A DNA stretch of 48,044 bases from the NCBI GenBank assembly GCA_030527715.1, contig JAUNAF010000005.1, forward strand, positions 1 to 48,044. Direction: 5' to 3'. Position 1 is the stretch's first letter. Every line of letters begins with the position of its first letter. A model generated the notes under the pieces. It was not told the DNA's origin and did no database searches. It was given only the letters and a program-made list of their open reading frames with translations. The DNA comes from Eubacteriales bacterium (GTDB lineage Bacteria; Bacillota; Clostridia; Lachnospirales; Lachnospiraceae). Shown here piece after piece: positions 30,083 to 38,285 of the stretch. The position numbers and the translations under genes were made by a program.

Positions 30083-30832
30083 ATGGCTAGAAAGAAAATT
30101 ATTGCCGGTAACTGGAAAATGAACATGACTCCGAGCGAGGCTGTTGAGCTGGTTAACACCTTAAAGCCGCTCGTAGCTAACGAGGAAGTAGACGTAGTAT
30201 TCTGCGTACCGGCTATCGACATCATTCCGGTTATGGAAGCTGCTAAGGGTTCTAACATCCAGGTTGGTGCTGAGAACATGTACTTCGAGGAGAAGGGTGC
30301 TTACACCGGAGAGATCTCCCCGAACATGCTTACCGATGTTGGAGTAAAATATGTTGTTCTCGGACATTCTGAGAGACGTGAGTACTTCGCAGAGACTTCT
30401 GAGACCGTTAACAAGAAGATGCTCAAAGCTTTCGAGCACGGCATCACTCCGATCATGTGCTGTGGTGAGTCTCTTGAGCAGAGAGAGCAGGGTATCACCA
30501 TGGACTGGATCCGTCAGCAGGTTAAGGTTGGTTTCCTGAACGTTACTGCAGATCAGGCTAAGACCGCTGTTATCGCTTATGAGCCGATCTGGGCTATCGG
30601 AACCGGTAAGACCGCTACAACTGAGCAGGCTCAGGAAGTTTGTAAGGGCATCCGTGACTGCATCGCTGAGATCTATGATGATGCAACCGCAGCTGAGATC
30701 CGTATCCAGTACGGCGGATCTGTAAACGCAGCAACCGCTCCGGAGCTGTTCGTACAGCCGGATATCGATGGCGGTCTGGTAGGCGGCGCAGCATTAAAGC
30801 CGGACTTCGGTAAGATCGTAAACTACAAATAA
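30083..30832 (+). CDS. tpiA: Triosephosphate isomerase
   Basis: TIM-barrel enzyme of 249 residues interconverting dihydroxyacetone phosphate and glyceraldehyde-3-phosphate. The catalytic lysine is in AGNWKMN, the histidine in VLGHSERR, and the glutamate in [14 protein letters not shown]. The phosphate loop GGSVN is near the end. It is the third gene of the gap-pgk-tpiA set, and its codon bias is like theirs. A strong terminator lies 50 bases downstream. Confidence 0.98.
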   Translation: MARKKIIAGNWKMNMTPSEAVELVNTLKPLVANEEVDVVFCVPAIDIIPVMEAAKGSNIQVGAENMYFEEKGAYTGEISPNMLTDVGVKYVVLGHSERREYFAETSETVNKKMLKAFEHGITPIMCCGESLEQREQGITMDWIRQQVKVGFLNVTADQAKTAVIAYEPIWAIGTGKTATTEQAQEVCKGIRDCIAEIYDDATAAEIRIQYGGSVNAATAPELFVQPDIDGGLVGGAALKPDFGKIVNYK

Positions 30833-30886
30833 GAAATTGCTGTGAATTGCCTGCCTCATACAGCGGCAGGAGATTGCAGACAAAAG

Positions 30887-30919
30887 AAACCCGGACTATC
30901 CAAGTAGTCCGGGTTTTTT
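30887..30919 (+). terminator. Terminator of the glycolytic cluster
   Basis: AAACCCGGACTA (30887-30898) pairs perfectly with TAGTCCGGGTTT (30905-30916), loop TCCAAG, followed by more T residues. Confidence 0.92.
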
Positions 30920-30938
30920 AGCACAACTGGAAAGGGCG

Positions 30939-31916
30939 GTGTGGAGGACTGTGAGAATATTTACAAAAATCATGTTGGCATTGGCATGCTGCGGAATACT
31001 CAGCATAAGCAGCGTCAGTACGGCATTTTCCGCGGATCTTTCTGAAGAAAGTACCTCTCTGTTTTTTGAACTGTCGGAATATACCTTTACGTTCGCGAGC
31101 GGAGCCGGTGCATGGTATACGGAGCTGGAAATTCATGAGGACGGCACCTTCAGCGGAAACTTTCATAATACGGGCATGGGAGACCGTGGGGAAGGATATG
31201 ATTATTCTGTATACGAATGCAGTTACAACGGTACGCTTAGCGATCCGGTAAAGATCGATGATCACTGCTTCTATGTGCAGGCATCGTCCTTAAATCTGGA
31301 TGTGCCGGATGGTACGGAGGAGATTCGAGAGAGAGTACGGCATGTTTCTGATATGCCATATGGATTGTCAGACGCAGAAGAGATGTATATCTGTCTTCCG
31401 GGATGTTCGACAGAGCATATTCCGGAAAATGCAGGTGAATTTTTCCCGGAAAAATCCAGAGTGAATGGAGTGATCACACATCCACTGATCTATATGGCAG
31501 CATCGTCTACGGTGTTCAAAGGATATGTTTCGCACATAGAAGAGGAAACTGCAGGCGGAAACATCAGTGCAGAGCGTGGACTGGTGCAGGAAGCTGAGGA
31601 GACAGCGAGGGAACTCAGGGATCAGATTTATGCTGCAAAAGATGACCAGACGAAAGCAGACCTGTATGAGACGCTGTATATGCACTGGGATGCAGTGCTC
31701 AATGAGCTGTGGGGCAGGCTTGCCGAAAGGCTGGATGCAGAGCAAATGGATCATCTGACAGAAGAAGAACTGGTCTGGATCGCGAATAAGGAGAGTATCT
31801 GCCGGCAGATAGAAGCTGGCTGTGTGGATGTGCGGAATGGTCAGCTGCAGTCAAACATGTTTGCTGCAGAGGAAACAAGAAGCCGCGTATACATCCTGTT
31901 GAAATATTTTGAGTAA
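30939..31916 (+). CDS. Secreted protein with LprI-like (DUF1311) C-terminus
   Basis: A protein of up to 325 residues with an N-terminal export signal (hydrophobic MLALACCGILSISS, cleavage near AFSA). The first half is predicted beta-rich and unrecognised (AWYTELEIHEDGTFSGNFH). The last 110 residues resemble the LprI/DUF1311 lysozyme-inhibitor fold: helices with LNELWGRLAERLD, EELVWIANKESICRQ, a second cysteine (EAGCVDV), and the closing ET-RVYILLKYF. The LprI call is by pattern, not search. Starts are unsure: GTG 30939 or 30951, or ATG 30969. It lies between two terminators and so is expressed alone. A role against host lysozyme is inference. Confidence 0.6.
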   Translation: MWRTVRIFTKIMLALACCGILSISSVSTAFSADLSEESTSLFFELSEYTFTFASGAGAWYTELEIHEDGTFSGNFHNTGMGDRGEGYDYSVYECSYNGTLSDPVKIDDHCFYVQASSLNLDVPDGTEEIRERVRHVSDMPYGLSDAEEMYICLPGCSTEHIPENAGEFFPEKSRVNGVITHPLIYMAASSTVFKGYVSHIEEETAGGNISAERGLVQEAEETARELRDQIYAAKDDQTKADLYETLYMHWDAVLNELWGRLAERLDAEQMDHLTEEELVWIANKESICRQIEAGCVDVRNGQLQSNMFAAEETRSRVYILLKYFE

Positions 31917-31918
31917 AA

Positions 31919-31958
31919 AATTGACCTGGAATCCAAAAATGGAATTCAGGTCAATTTC
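31919..31958. terminator. Two-way terminator between the LprI-like gene and miaB
   Basis: AAATTGACCTG (31919-31929) and CAGGTCAATTT (31948-31958) pair perfectly, with further partial pairing in the loop. It is flanked by A and T residues and shared by the two convergent genes. Confidence 0.82.
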
Positions 31959-31978
31959 ACGTTTTTAAAGTTCTTTAT

Positions 31979-33466
31979 TTACACCTGTGTGCCAAGAAAA
32001 TAGAAGCCTTTGCACTCATCAAGGCGGACATTCACGATCTTTCCGATCATGGAGGCATCTCCCGGGAAGTGTACGAGCAGATTCGTGTCCATGCGTCCGG
32101 TCATCAGGGAAGCGTCGTGATCGTTGACATCCTCTACAAGGACCGGGACGGTCTGACCGGTAAAGCGTGCGGTCTGTTCTCTGGAAATTTCCTGTACGAG
32201 GGCGAGCAGACGGTCAAAGCGCGCCTTTGTGACCTCCTCAGGAACCTGATTCTCCATAGCTGCAGCCGGTGTGCCGGAACGCTTGGAATAGATGAAGGTA
32301 AATGCGCTGTCATAGCGAGCCTTCCTTACAACCTCCATGGTCTGTTCAAAGTCCTCCTCAGTCTCACCCGGGAAACCGACGATGATATCTGTGGTGATGG
32401 CAATGTCCGGAATCGCCTTGCGAAGTTTTTCAACCAGTGAGAGATAGCGCTCCTGATCATAGCGGCGGTTCATCAGCTTCAGGATACGGCTGCTGCCGGA
32501 CTGGAGCGGAAGATGCATGTGGCGGCAGATCTTTTTGGAGTTTGCCATGACCTCGATCAGTTCATCAGAGAGATCCTTCGGATGAGAGGTCATAAAGCGG
32601 ATGCGCTCGAGCCCTTCGATCTTTTCAATTTCCTGAAGAAGCTGTGCAAAGGTCATCGGCTCCTCAAGATTTTTGCCGTAGGAATTGACATTCTGACCCA
32701 GAAGCATGACCTCGACAACCCCGTCTGCCACAAGATTCTCGATCTCACGGATGATATCCATCGGACGGCGGCTACGCTCACGTCCGCGCACATACGGAAC
32801 GATACAGTAGCTGCAGAAATTGTTGCAGCCGAACATGATGTTGACACCGGACTTGAACGGATACTTACGGTCTACCGGAAGATCCTCAACGATCTGTGTG
32901 GTATCCTTCCAGATATCGATGACCATCTCGCCACTGTCGATACGGTCGGAGAGAAGCTCGGCAAATTTGTAGAGATTGTGTGTGCCGAAGATCAGGTCCA
33001 CAAAGCGGTAGCTCTTTTTCAGTTTCTCTACGACCTGAGTTTCCTGCATCATGCATCCGCAGAGAGCGATCAGCATCTGGTCATTTTTCTTTTTGTAGCC
33101 GTTTAAGACGCCCAGACGGCCGTAGACACGCATATTTGCATTCTCGCGGACGGTGCAGGTGTTGTAGAGCACGAAATCAGCCTTTTCGTCCTCGATGATC
33201 TCATAGCCGATCTCCTGAAGGATGCCTGAGAGTTTTTCACTGTCTCTGGCATTCATCTGACAGCCGAAGGTGGAAACACAGGCGGTGCGGCGCACCAGCG
33301 GTTTTGCGGAGGCGAGCTCCTCGGAGTCTACAGGGATGGTGTATTTTGGCGGAAGGCCAAACATAAAGATACGCAGCTTGTCGATAAAATACTGCTGACG
33401 CAGCGGTTCCTCGGAAGGAACGGAAAGCTGACGGAATAAATCAGAATAATACTGCTGTCTGTTCAA
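31979..33466 (-). CDS. miaB: tRNA-2-methylthio-N6-dimethylallyladenosine synthase
   Basis: Radical SAM methylthiotransferase of 495 residues acting on i6A37 of tRNA, the product of MiaA. The N-terminal UPF0004 domain holds three cysteines (STFGCQMN, YNTCTVRE, ALCGCMMQ) for the auxiliary cluster. The radical SAM motif is CNNFCSYC. A C-terminal TRAM domain follows. About 60 residues precede the first domain, as is common in Clostridia. On the minus strand TATAAT (33525-33520) may be its -10. It is separated from its usual neighbours mutS-mutL-miaA by four genes. Confidence 0.97.
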   Translation of the reverse strand: MNRQQYYSDLFRQLSVPSEEPLRQQYFIDKLRIFMFGLPPKYTIPVDSEELASAKPLVRRTACVSTFGCQMNARDSEKLSGILQEIGYEIIEDEKADFVLYNTCTVRENANMRVYGRLGVLNGYKKKNDQMLIALCGCMMQETQVVEKLKKSYRFVDLIFGTHNLYKFAELLSDRIDSGEMVIDIWKDTTQIVEDLPVDRKYPFKSGVNIMFGCNNFCSYCIVPYVRGRERSRRPMDIIREIENLVADGVVEVMLLGQNVNSYGKNLEEPMTFAQLLQEIEKIEGLERIRFMTSHPKDLSDELIEVMANSKKICRHMHLPLQSGSSRILKLMNRRYDQERYLSLVEKLRKAIPDIAITTDIIVGFPGETEEDFEQTMEVVRKARYDSAFTFIYSKRSGTPAAAMENQVPEEVTKARFDRLLALVQEISREQTARFTGQTVPVLVEDVNDHDASLMTGRMDTNLLVHFPGDASMIGKIVNVRLDECKGFYFLGTQV

Positions 33467-33624
33467 AATAAAATCCTCTTAATTTCTTTTTTCTTGGTTT
33501 CTGAAATGCATCGCTCTGTATTATAGCCTATCTCAAATAAAAAAGAAATAGGAAATATTCGGAAACGGAGAAAACGGGTGTAACTGGATTCTGTAAAAAG
33601 TTAGTTGAAAGCAACTGAATGCAA

Positions 33625-33653
33625 TTGACAAATAAATCACAATTTGGTAAGAT
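33625..33653 (+). promoter_or_regulatory. Strong promoter for the flavoprotein gene
   Basis: TTGACA (33625-33630), 17 bases, TAAGAT (33648-33653) with a TGG extended -10. An inverted repeat AGTTG-AAAG-CAACT (33603-33616) lies just upstream of the -35 and could bind a regulator. Confidence 0.75.
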
Positions 33654-33721
33654 GTTAATTACTGTACATTTGTACAGAAAGATGCCTTTGATGGCACGGA
33701 AAGAGAAAGGAGAGAGAGTAA

Positions 33722-35470
33722 ATGAAGAAAAAAGTTCTGACATTATTTCTTGCAGGTATCCTGAGCGCATCCATGCTGCTTCCGGTATCTGCAGAGTCAG
33801 TATCCATGACTCCGGGTACCTACAGCGTGACCGAGCAGGGATTTGGCGGCGAGGTGACCGTAACCGTAACCGTAGATGAGACCAGCATTCAGAGTGTCGA
33901 GATCGTTGGTGACGGCGAGACACCGGAACTGGGTGGAGTAGCTGTAGATCGTCTGGATGATGAGATCCTGGCAGCACAGACCCCGAATGTAGACGGTATC
34001 AGCGGAGCTTCTGTTACCAGTGCTGCGATCATCACAGCCGCAACTGCTGCACTTGAGCAGGCTGGTGCTGATGTTGCTTCCATGGGAAGTGCTGAGGATG
34101 CTGAGGATGTTGAGCGTACAGAGGAGACTCTGGAGGCAGATATCGTGATCGTTGGTGCAGGCGGAGCAGGTATGACCGCTGCGATCAACGCTACACAGGC
34201 AGGCAAGGAGGTTATCCTTCTTGAGAAGATGCCTTATGCGGGCGGTAATACCACCAAGGCTACCGGCGGTATGAACGCGGCAGAGACTCATTATCAGGAA
34301 GAGCAGGGCATCGAGGACAGCATTCAGCAGTTCATCGATGATACCATGGAAGGCGGACATCAGATCAACAACATCGATCTGGTAACTACTATGGCAGAGA
34401 ATTCTGCAGCAGGCATCGACTGGCTGGATTCCATCGGAGCACCGCTTCCGAAGGTTTCCTTCTCCGGCGGAGCTACCAATGCAAGAATCCACGCTCCGGA
34501 AGATGGTTCCGGCGTAGGTGAGTACCTGGTAGCAGCTTTCCTGGAGACCGTAGATGAGCTTGGTATCAATGTTATGTATGATACCAAGGCTGAAGAGCTG
34601 ATCGTAAACGACGGTAAAGTAGAAGGCGTGAAGGCTTCTTCCAAGACCGTTGATTACACCATCAATGCTGATGCAGTGATCCTTACCACCGGCGGATTCG
34701 GCGCAAACGAGGAGATGTATACTCAGTATCGCCCGGACCTGAAGGGAACTGTAACCACCAACGCACCGGGTGCAACCGGCGACGGTATCGTAATGGCTCA
34801 GGCAGCAGGCGCTGATCTTGTTGATATTGACCAGATCCAGCTTCACCCGACCGTAGAGCAGTCCACCAGCATGCTGATCACTGAGAGTGTCCGCGGTGAC
34901 GGTGCGATCCTGGTAAACCAGTCCGGCGTACGTTTCACAGACGAGCTGCTTACCAGAGATAAGGTATCTGCAGCAGAACTGGAGCAGGAAGGCTGCTATG
35001 CTTACATTATCTTTGATCAGAATCTTCGCGACAACTTAAAGGCGATCGAGAAGTACGTAAAGAATGGTCTGACCGTTCAGGCTGATACGATCGAGGGTCT
35101 TGCAGAGCAGCTGGAGATCGATCCGGCAACACTTGCTTCCACCCTTGAGACCTGGAATCAGGCAGTAGCAGATCAGAACGATGCTGAGTTCGGAAGAACT
35201 ACAGGTATGGATCATGATCTGAGCACTGCTCCGTACTATGCAATTAAGATCGCACCGGGTATCCATCATACCATGGGCGGCGTGAAGATCAATACTTCCG
35301 CAGAAGTGATCAATACCGACGGAGAGGTAATCCCGGGGCTGTTCGCAGCAGGCGAGGTGACCGGCGGTGTTCACGGCGGAAACCGTATCGGCGGTAATGC
35401 AGTGGCAGATATCGTTGTATTCGGACGTATCGCTGCAGACAGCGCAGTTGCTTACGTTGACGCTCAGTAA
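33722..35470 (+). CDS. Secreted FMN/FAD reductase (fumarate/urocanate reductase-like)
   Basis: A 582-residue exported flavoprotein. The signal peptide is residues 1-24 (ending PVSA). An FMN-binding domain follows (about 30-115), with Thr99 in SGASVTS as the likely site of covalent FMN attachment by ApbE. The rest is a fumarate reductase-type FAD domain starting DIVIVGAGGAGMTAA, with conserved SVRGDGAILVN, HHTMGGVKI and a GGNRIGGNAVAD end. There are no heme motifs and no lipobox. Such proteins reduce unsaturated acids (fumarate, urocanate, cinnamates) as extracellular electron acceptors; the substrate here cannot be read. It is preceded by a strong promoter and ends at a terminator. Confidence 0.9.
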   Translation: MKKKVLTLFLAGILSASMLLPVSAESVSMTPGTYSVTEQGFGGEVTVTVTVDETSIQSVEIVGDGETPELGGVAVDRLDDEILAAQTPNVDGISGASVTSAAIITAATAALEQAGADVASMGSAEDAEDVERTEETLEADIVIVGAGGAGMTAAINATQAGKEVILLEKMPYAGGNTTKATGGMNAAETHYQEEQGIEDSIQQFIDDTMEGGHQINNIDLVTTMAENSAAGIDWLDSIGAPLPKVSFSGGATNARIHAPEDGSGVGEYLVAAFLETVDELGINVMYDTKAEELIVNDGKVEGVKASSKTVDYTINADAVILTTGGFGANEEMYTQYRPDLKGTVTTNAPGATGDGIVMAQAAGADLVDIDQIQLHPTVEQSTSMLITESVRGDGAILVNQSGVRFTDELLTRDKVSAAELEQEGCYAYIIFDQNLRDNLKAIEKYVKNGLTVQADTIEGLAEQLEIDPATLASTLETWNQAVADQNDAEFGRTTGMDHDLSTAPYYAIKIAPGIHHTMGGVKINTSAEVINTDGEVIPGLFAAGEVTGGVHGGNRIGGNAVADIVVFGRIAADSAVAYVDAQ

Positions 35471-35500
35471 GAGAATATCGTAAACAGATGCAGATAAGAA

Positions 35501-35533
35501 AGAGGCGTATCCTTCGGGAAACGCCTCTTTTTT
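35501..35533 (+). terminator. Terminator after the flavoprotein gene
   Basis: AGAGGCGT (35501-35508) pairs with ACGCCTCT (35521-35528), with an inner CC-TTCG-GG tetraloop hairpin, and is followed by T residues to 35533. Confidence 0.85.
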
Positions 35534-35551
35534 GTGCTAATTTGATAAAAA

Positions 35552-35629
35552 ATATCCCCCAAGGGGGCTTGCATAGTGCAATAATACTGGTAAAATGGGT
35601 GTTAGAAATCAAACATCAAAGGGGGATAT
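35552..35629. promoter_or_regulatory. C5-AA-G5 palindrome and matching downstream arm at the cbiM promoter
   Basis: ATATCCCCC-AA-GGGGG (35552-35567) sits directly before the -35, and GGGGGATAT (35621-35629) is a perfect inverted copy of its left half beyond the start point, forming the ribosome site. G/C tracts of this kind resemble operators of CsoR/RcnR-type metal sensors. No cobalamin riboswitch box is seen. Confidence 0.5.
35569..35596 (+). promoter_or_regulatory. cbiM promoter
   Basis: TTGCAT (35569-35574), 16 bases, TAAAAT (35591-35596) with a TGG extended -10. The start is near 35603. Confidence 0.6.
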
Positions 35630-35634
35630 CGATT

Positions 35635-36633
35635 ATGCATATGGCGGATGCACTGGTAGCACCGGCAGTGGCTGGAACGATGTATGTCTGTTCTGCTGCA
35701 GCGGCAGGCTACTCAGTAAAAAAAGTGAGAGAGGAAAATGATGCGAAGAAGATCCCGATCATGGGCGTGATGGGTGCATTTGTGTTTGCAACACAGATGA
35801 TCAATTTCACGATTCCGGGAACCGGCTCCAGCGGACATCTGTGCGGAGGAATGCTGTTATCGGCATTGCTGGGTCCGTATGCAGGTTTCCTGACAATGAT
35901 CGGCGTGCTGCTGATCCAGTGTCTGCTGTTTGCGGACGGAGGACTGCTTGCTTTCGGCTGCAATGTCTGGAACATGGCCTTTTACGGCTGCTTTATCGGG
36001 GCACTGCTGATCTGGAAGCCGATGATGAAAAAGGGAGCTTCCAGAGCGAAGATCATCCTTGCATCTATCCTTGGCTGCGTACTGACGCTGCAGATGGGTG
36101 CGTTCAGTGTCACACTGGAGACCCTTGCCTCCGGTATTACGGAGCTTCCATTCGGAGTGTTCGTCTCCACCATGCAGCCGATCCATCTGGCCATCGGTCT
36201 GGTGGAAGGACTGATCACTGCGGCTGTGCTGGTATTTGTCTATGAGGCAAGACCGGAGCTGCTGTTTGCAGCTGAGGGAGAGAGCAGCGGTGCCGGAAGA
36301 TTTTCCTTTAAGAAAACGATTGCTGTTCTGGCGGTTGCGGCAGTACTGATCGGCGGAGGTCTGTCACTGTTTGCATCCTCCAATCCGGATGGACTGGAGT
36401 GGTCCATGGAGCGTGTGGCAGGAAGTACAGAGCTTGAGGCAGAGGGCGGTATCTATGAGGCTGCGGCTTCCGCACAGGAGGCGACATCCCTGCTGCCGGA
36501 CTATGCGTTCAAAAATTCGGATTCTGCGTTAGGCACGACCTTCTCAGGTATTGTAGGAGGACTGGTAGTTGTGTTATTATGTACCTGTTCCTGTTATGCC
36601 TTCAGATTCTTCAGAAAGAAAAAGACAGCATGA
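35635..36633 (+). CDS. cbiM: Cobalt/nickel ECF transporter substrate-binding subunit, CbiM-CbiN fusion
   Basis: A 332-residue membrane protein forming the metal-capturing part of an ECF importer for cobalt or nickel. The mature start Met-His-Met-Ala-Asp matches the N-terminal metal-binding loop of CbiM, where His2 is a ligand; this fixes the start at ATG 35635 rather than the in-frame ATG at 35488. Six or so membrane segments follow. The C-terminus (after about residue 225) carries a PDGLE motif (SNPDGLEW) between two helices, the mark of CbiN/NikN, so the two subunits are fused. It overlaps cbiQ by four bases. Cobalt versus nickel cannot be settled from sequence. Confidence 0.9.
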   Translation: MHMADALVAPAVAGTMYVCSAAAAGYSVKKVREENDAKKIPIMGVMGAFVFATQMINFTIPGTGSSGHLCGGMLLSALLGPYAGFLTMIGVLLIQCLLFADGGLLAFGCNVWNMAFYGCFIGALLIWKPMMKKGASRAKIILASILGCVLTLQMGAFSVTLETLASGITELPFGVFVSTMQPIHLAIGLVEGLITAAVLVFVYEARPELLFAAEGESSGAGRFSFKKTIAVLAVAAVLIGGGLSLFASSNPDGLEWSMERVAGSTELEAEGGIYEAAASAQEATSLLPDYAFKNSDSALGTTFSGIVGGLVVVLLCTCSCYAFRFFRKKKTA

Positions 36634-37442
36634 GTAAGATAAACAGTGCAATTTATGAAATACATCATTTAGAAAAACTTGCATCAAGAGACCAGTGGGT
36701 GAATCAGATTCATCCACTGGTTAAATTGTGTCTGACCATCCTTTATATTGCGATGGTCGTTTCCTATTCTAAATATGATCTGATCGGGCTCGCAGCGATG
36801 GGAGTCTATCTCTTTATCAGTTTTCAGCTCGCAGAGCTTTCTTTTAAGGATGCGCTCTGGCGTCTGCGTGTGGTTCTGCCGATCGTCTGTGCAGTCGGAA
36901 TCGTAAATCCGTTCTTCGACAGGATCCCGGTGGAAATCGGAGGACTGCATCTGAATGCCGGCGTGCTCTCCATGCTGACCCTGATGATGAAGGGCAGTTT
37001 TGCGGTACTGGCTTCCTATATTCTGATCGCAACGACAACGATCGAGAGCATCTGTTATGCGCTTCGCCTGCTGCATGTGCCAACGATCCTGGTGACACAG
37101 ATTCTGCTGACCTACCGCTACATTACACTGCTTCTTGAGGAAGTGAACCGTATAACACAGGCCTATGCACTCAGGGCACCGAATCAGAAAGGTGTGCACT
37201 TTAAGGTCTGGGGCTCTCTGACCGGACAGCTGCTTCTGCGCAGCATAGACCGGGCAAACGATGTGTTTGAGAGTATGACACTGCGCGGATACCGCGGAGA
37301 ATTCAAATATGTGGGAGAGAAGCACCGGATGCGGCGCACGGATCTTCTGTATTTTGCGGTCTGGGGACTGCTGTTCGGACTGTTTCGCAGGATCCCGGTG
37401 ATCCTGGTTCTTGGAAATCTGGTAGGAGGAATTTTTGCATGA
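36630..37442 (+). CDS. cbiQ: ECF transporter transmembrane subunit CbiQ
   Basis: A 270-residue membrane subunit linking CbiM to the ATPase. It has about five hydrophobic helices and the cytosolic coupling helices containing ESMTLRGYRGEF, which ends in the usual Arg-Gly signature contacting CbiO. ATG 36630 overlaps the cbiM stop as ATGA; an earlier ATG at 36579 lies inside cbiM. It overlaps cbiO by four bases. Confidence 0.93.
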   Translation: MSKINSAIYEIHHLEKLASRDQWVNQIHPLVKLCLTILYIAMVVSYSKYDLIGLAAMGVYLFISFQLAELSFKDALWRLRVVLPIVCAVGIVNPFFDRIPVEIGGLHLNAGVLSMLTLMMKGSFAVLASYILIATTTIESICYALRLLHVPTILVTQILLTYRYITLLLEEVNRITQAYALRAPNQKGVHFKVWGSLTGQLLLRSIDRANDVFESMTLRGYRGEFKYVGEKHRMRRTDLLYFAVWGLLFGLFRRIPVILVLGNLVGGIFA

Positions 37443-38176
37443 GTCATATACATATTGATGTGGAACATCTTTCCTTTGGCTATGAGAAGGGAAGAAGGAT
37501 ACTGGATGATGTCTCTTTTCATGCCGGCGAACATGATTCGGTCGGACTGGTCGGCGCCAACGGTGTCGGAAAATCCACTCTGTTAAAGCTGATGGTCGGA
37601 CTGCATCCGGGATTTGAGGGGGCGATTCGCGTGGAAGAGATCCCGCTCCAGAAAGAGACGCTCTCACAGATCCGCGAAAAGATCGGATATGTCTTTCAGG
37701 ATTCGGACAGTCAGCTGTTCATGTCCACGGCCTATGAGGACATTGCGTTTGCACCGAGAAACTACGGACTGCCGGAGAAGGAAGTGGAAAGAAGGGTAAA
37801 TGAGGCTTTGGAGACCGTCGGTATCTCTTATTTAAAGGACCGTCATCCGTATCAGATGTCCGGCGGAGAGAAAAAGCTGGTTTCGATCGCGACTATTCTC
37901 TCTATGACACCGGATATCATTCTGATGGACGAGCCTTCTGTCGCACTGGATCCGAGAAACCGCAGAAATCTGATCCGGATCCTGAACTCGTTTGAGCATC
38001 TGAAGATCATTGCATCACATGATCTGGATATGATACTCGATACCTGCAGCCGTACGATCCTGATGGCAGGCGGAAAAATCATCTGCGACGGTCCGACGGA
38101 GGAGATCCTGTCGGATCAGAAGCTCCTTGAGGAGAACGGACTGGAGCTGCCGCTGTGCATGCAGAGGAGAAATTAG
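37439..38176 (+). CDS. cbiO: ECF transporter ATPase CbiO
   Basis: ABC ATPase of 245 residues powering metal uptake. It has Walker A GANGVGKST, Q-loop YVFQDSDSQLFM, signature MSGGEKK, Walker B ILMDEPS and the switch histidine in ASHDLDM. A single ATPase gene implies a homodimer. It is the last gene of the cbiMN-Q-O operon; mutS has its own promoter 34 bases after it. Confidence 0.96.
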   Translation: MSHIHIDVEHLSFGYEKGRRILDDVSFHAGEHDSVGLVGANGVGKSTLLKLMVGLHPGFEGAIRVEEIPLQKETLSQIREKIGYVFQDSDSQLFMSTAYEDIAFAPRNYGLPEKEVERRVNEALETVGISYLKDRHPYQMSGGEKKLVSIATILSMTPDIILMDEPSVALDPRNRRNLIRILNSFEHLKIIASHDLDMILDTCSRTILMAGGKIICDGPTEEILSDQKLLEENGLELPLCMQRRN

Positions 38177-38209
38177 CGGAACTGCTGCGGAAACAGAGGA
38201 CAAACTTTC

Positions 38210-38238
38210 TTGCATCCGAGGGAAAATAATGCTATGAT
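38210..38238 (+). promoter_or_regulatory. mutS promoter
   Basis: TTGCAT (38210-38215), 17 bases, TATGAT (38233-38238). Transcription would begin at about 38245, which rules out the ATG at 38244 as the mutS start. Confidence 0.7.
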
Positions 38239-38285
38239 ACCCCATGTTATTGGGAAAGAAAGCAGATAAGACAAATGGAGCAGGA

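Noticed and set aside
35471..35634. Cobalamin or NiCo riboswitch before cbiM
   Set aside because: After the upstream terminator only about 100 bases remain. No B12-box or typical riboswitch core is visible, and the promoter leaves a leader of about 30 bases.
38244..38285. Earlier mutS start at ATG 38244
   Set aside because: The predicted transcription start is at about 38245, so this ATG would not be in the mRNA, and no ribosome site precedes it.
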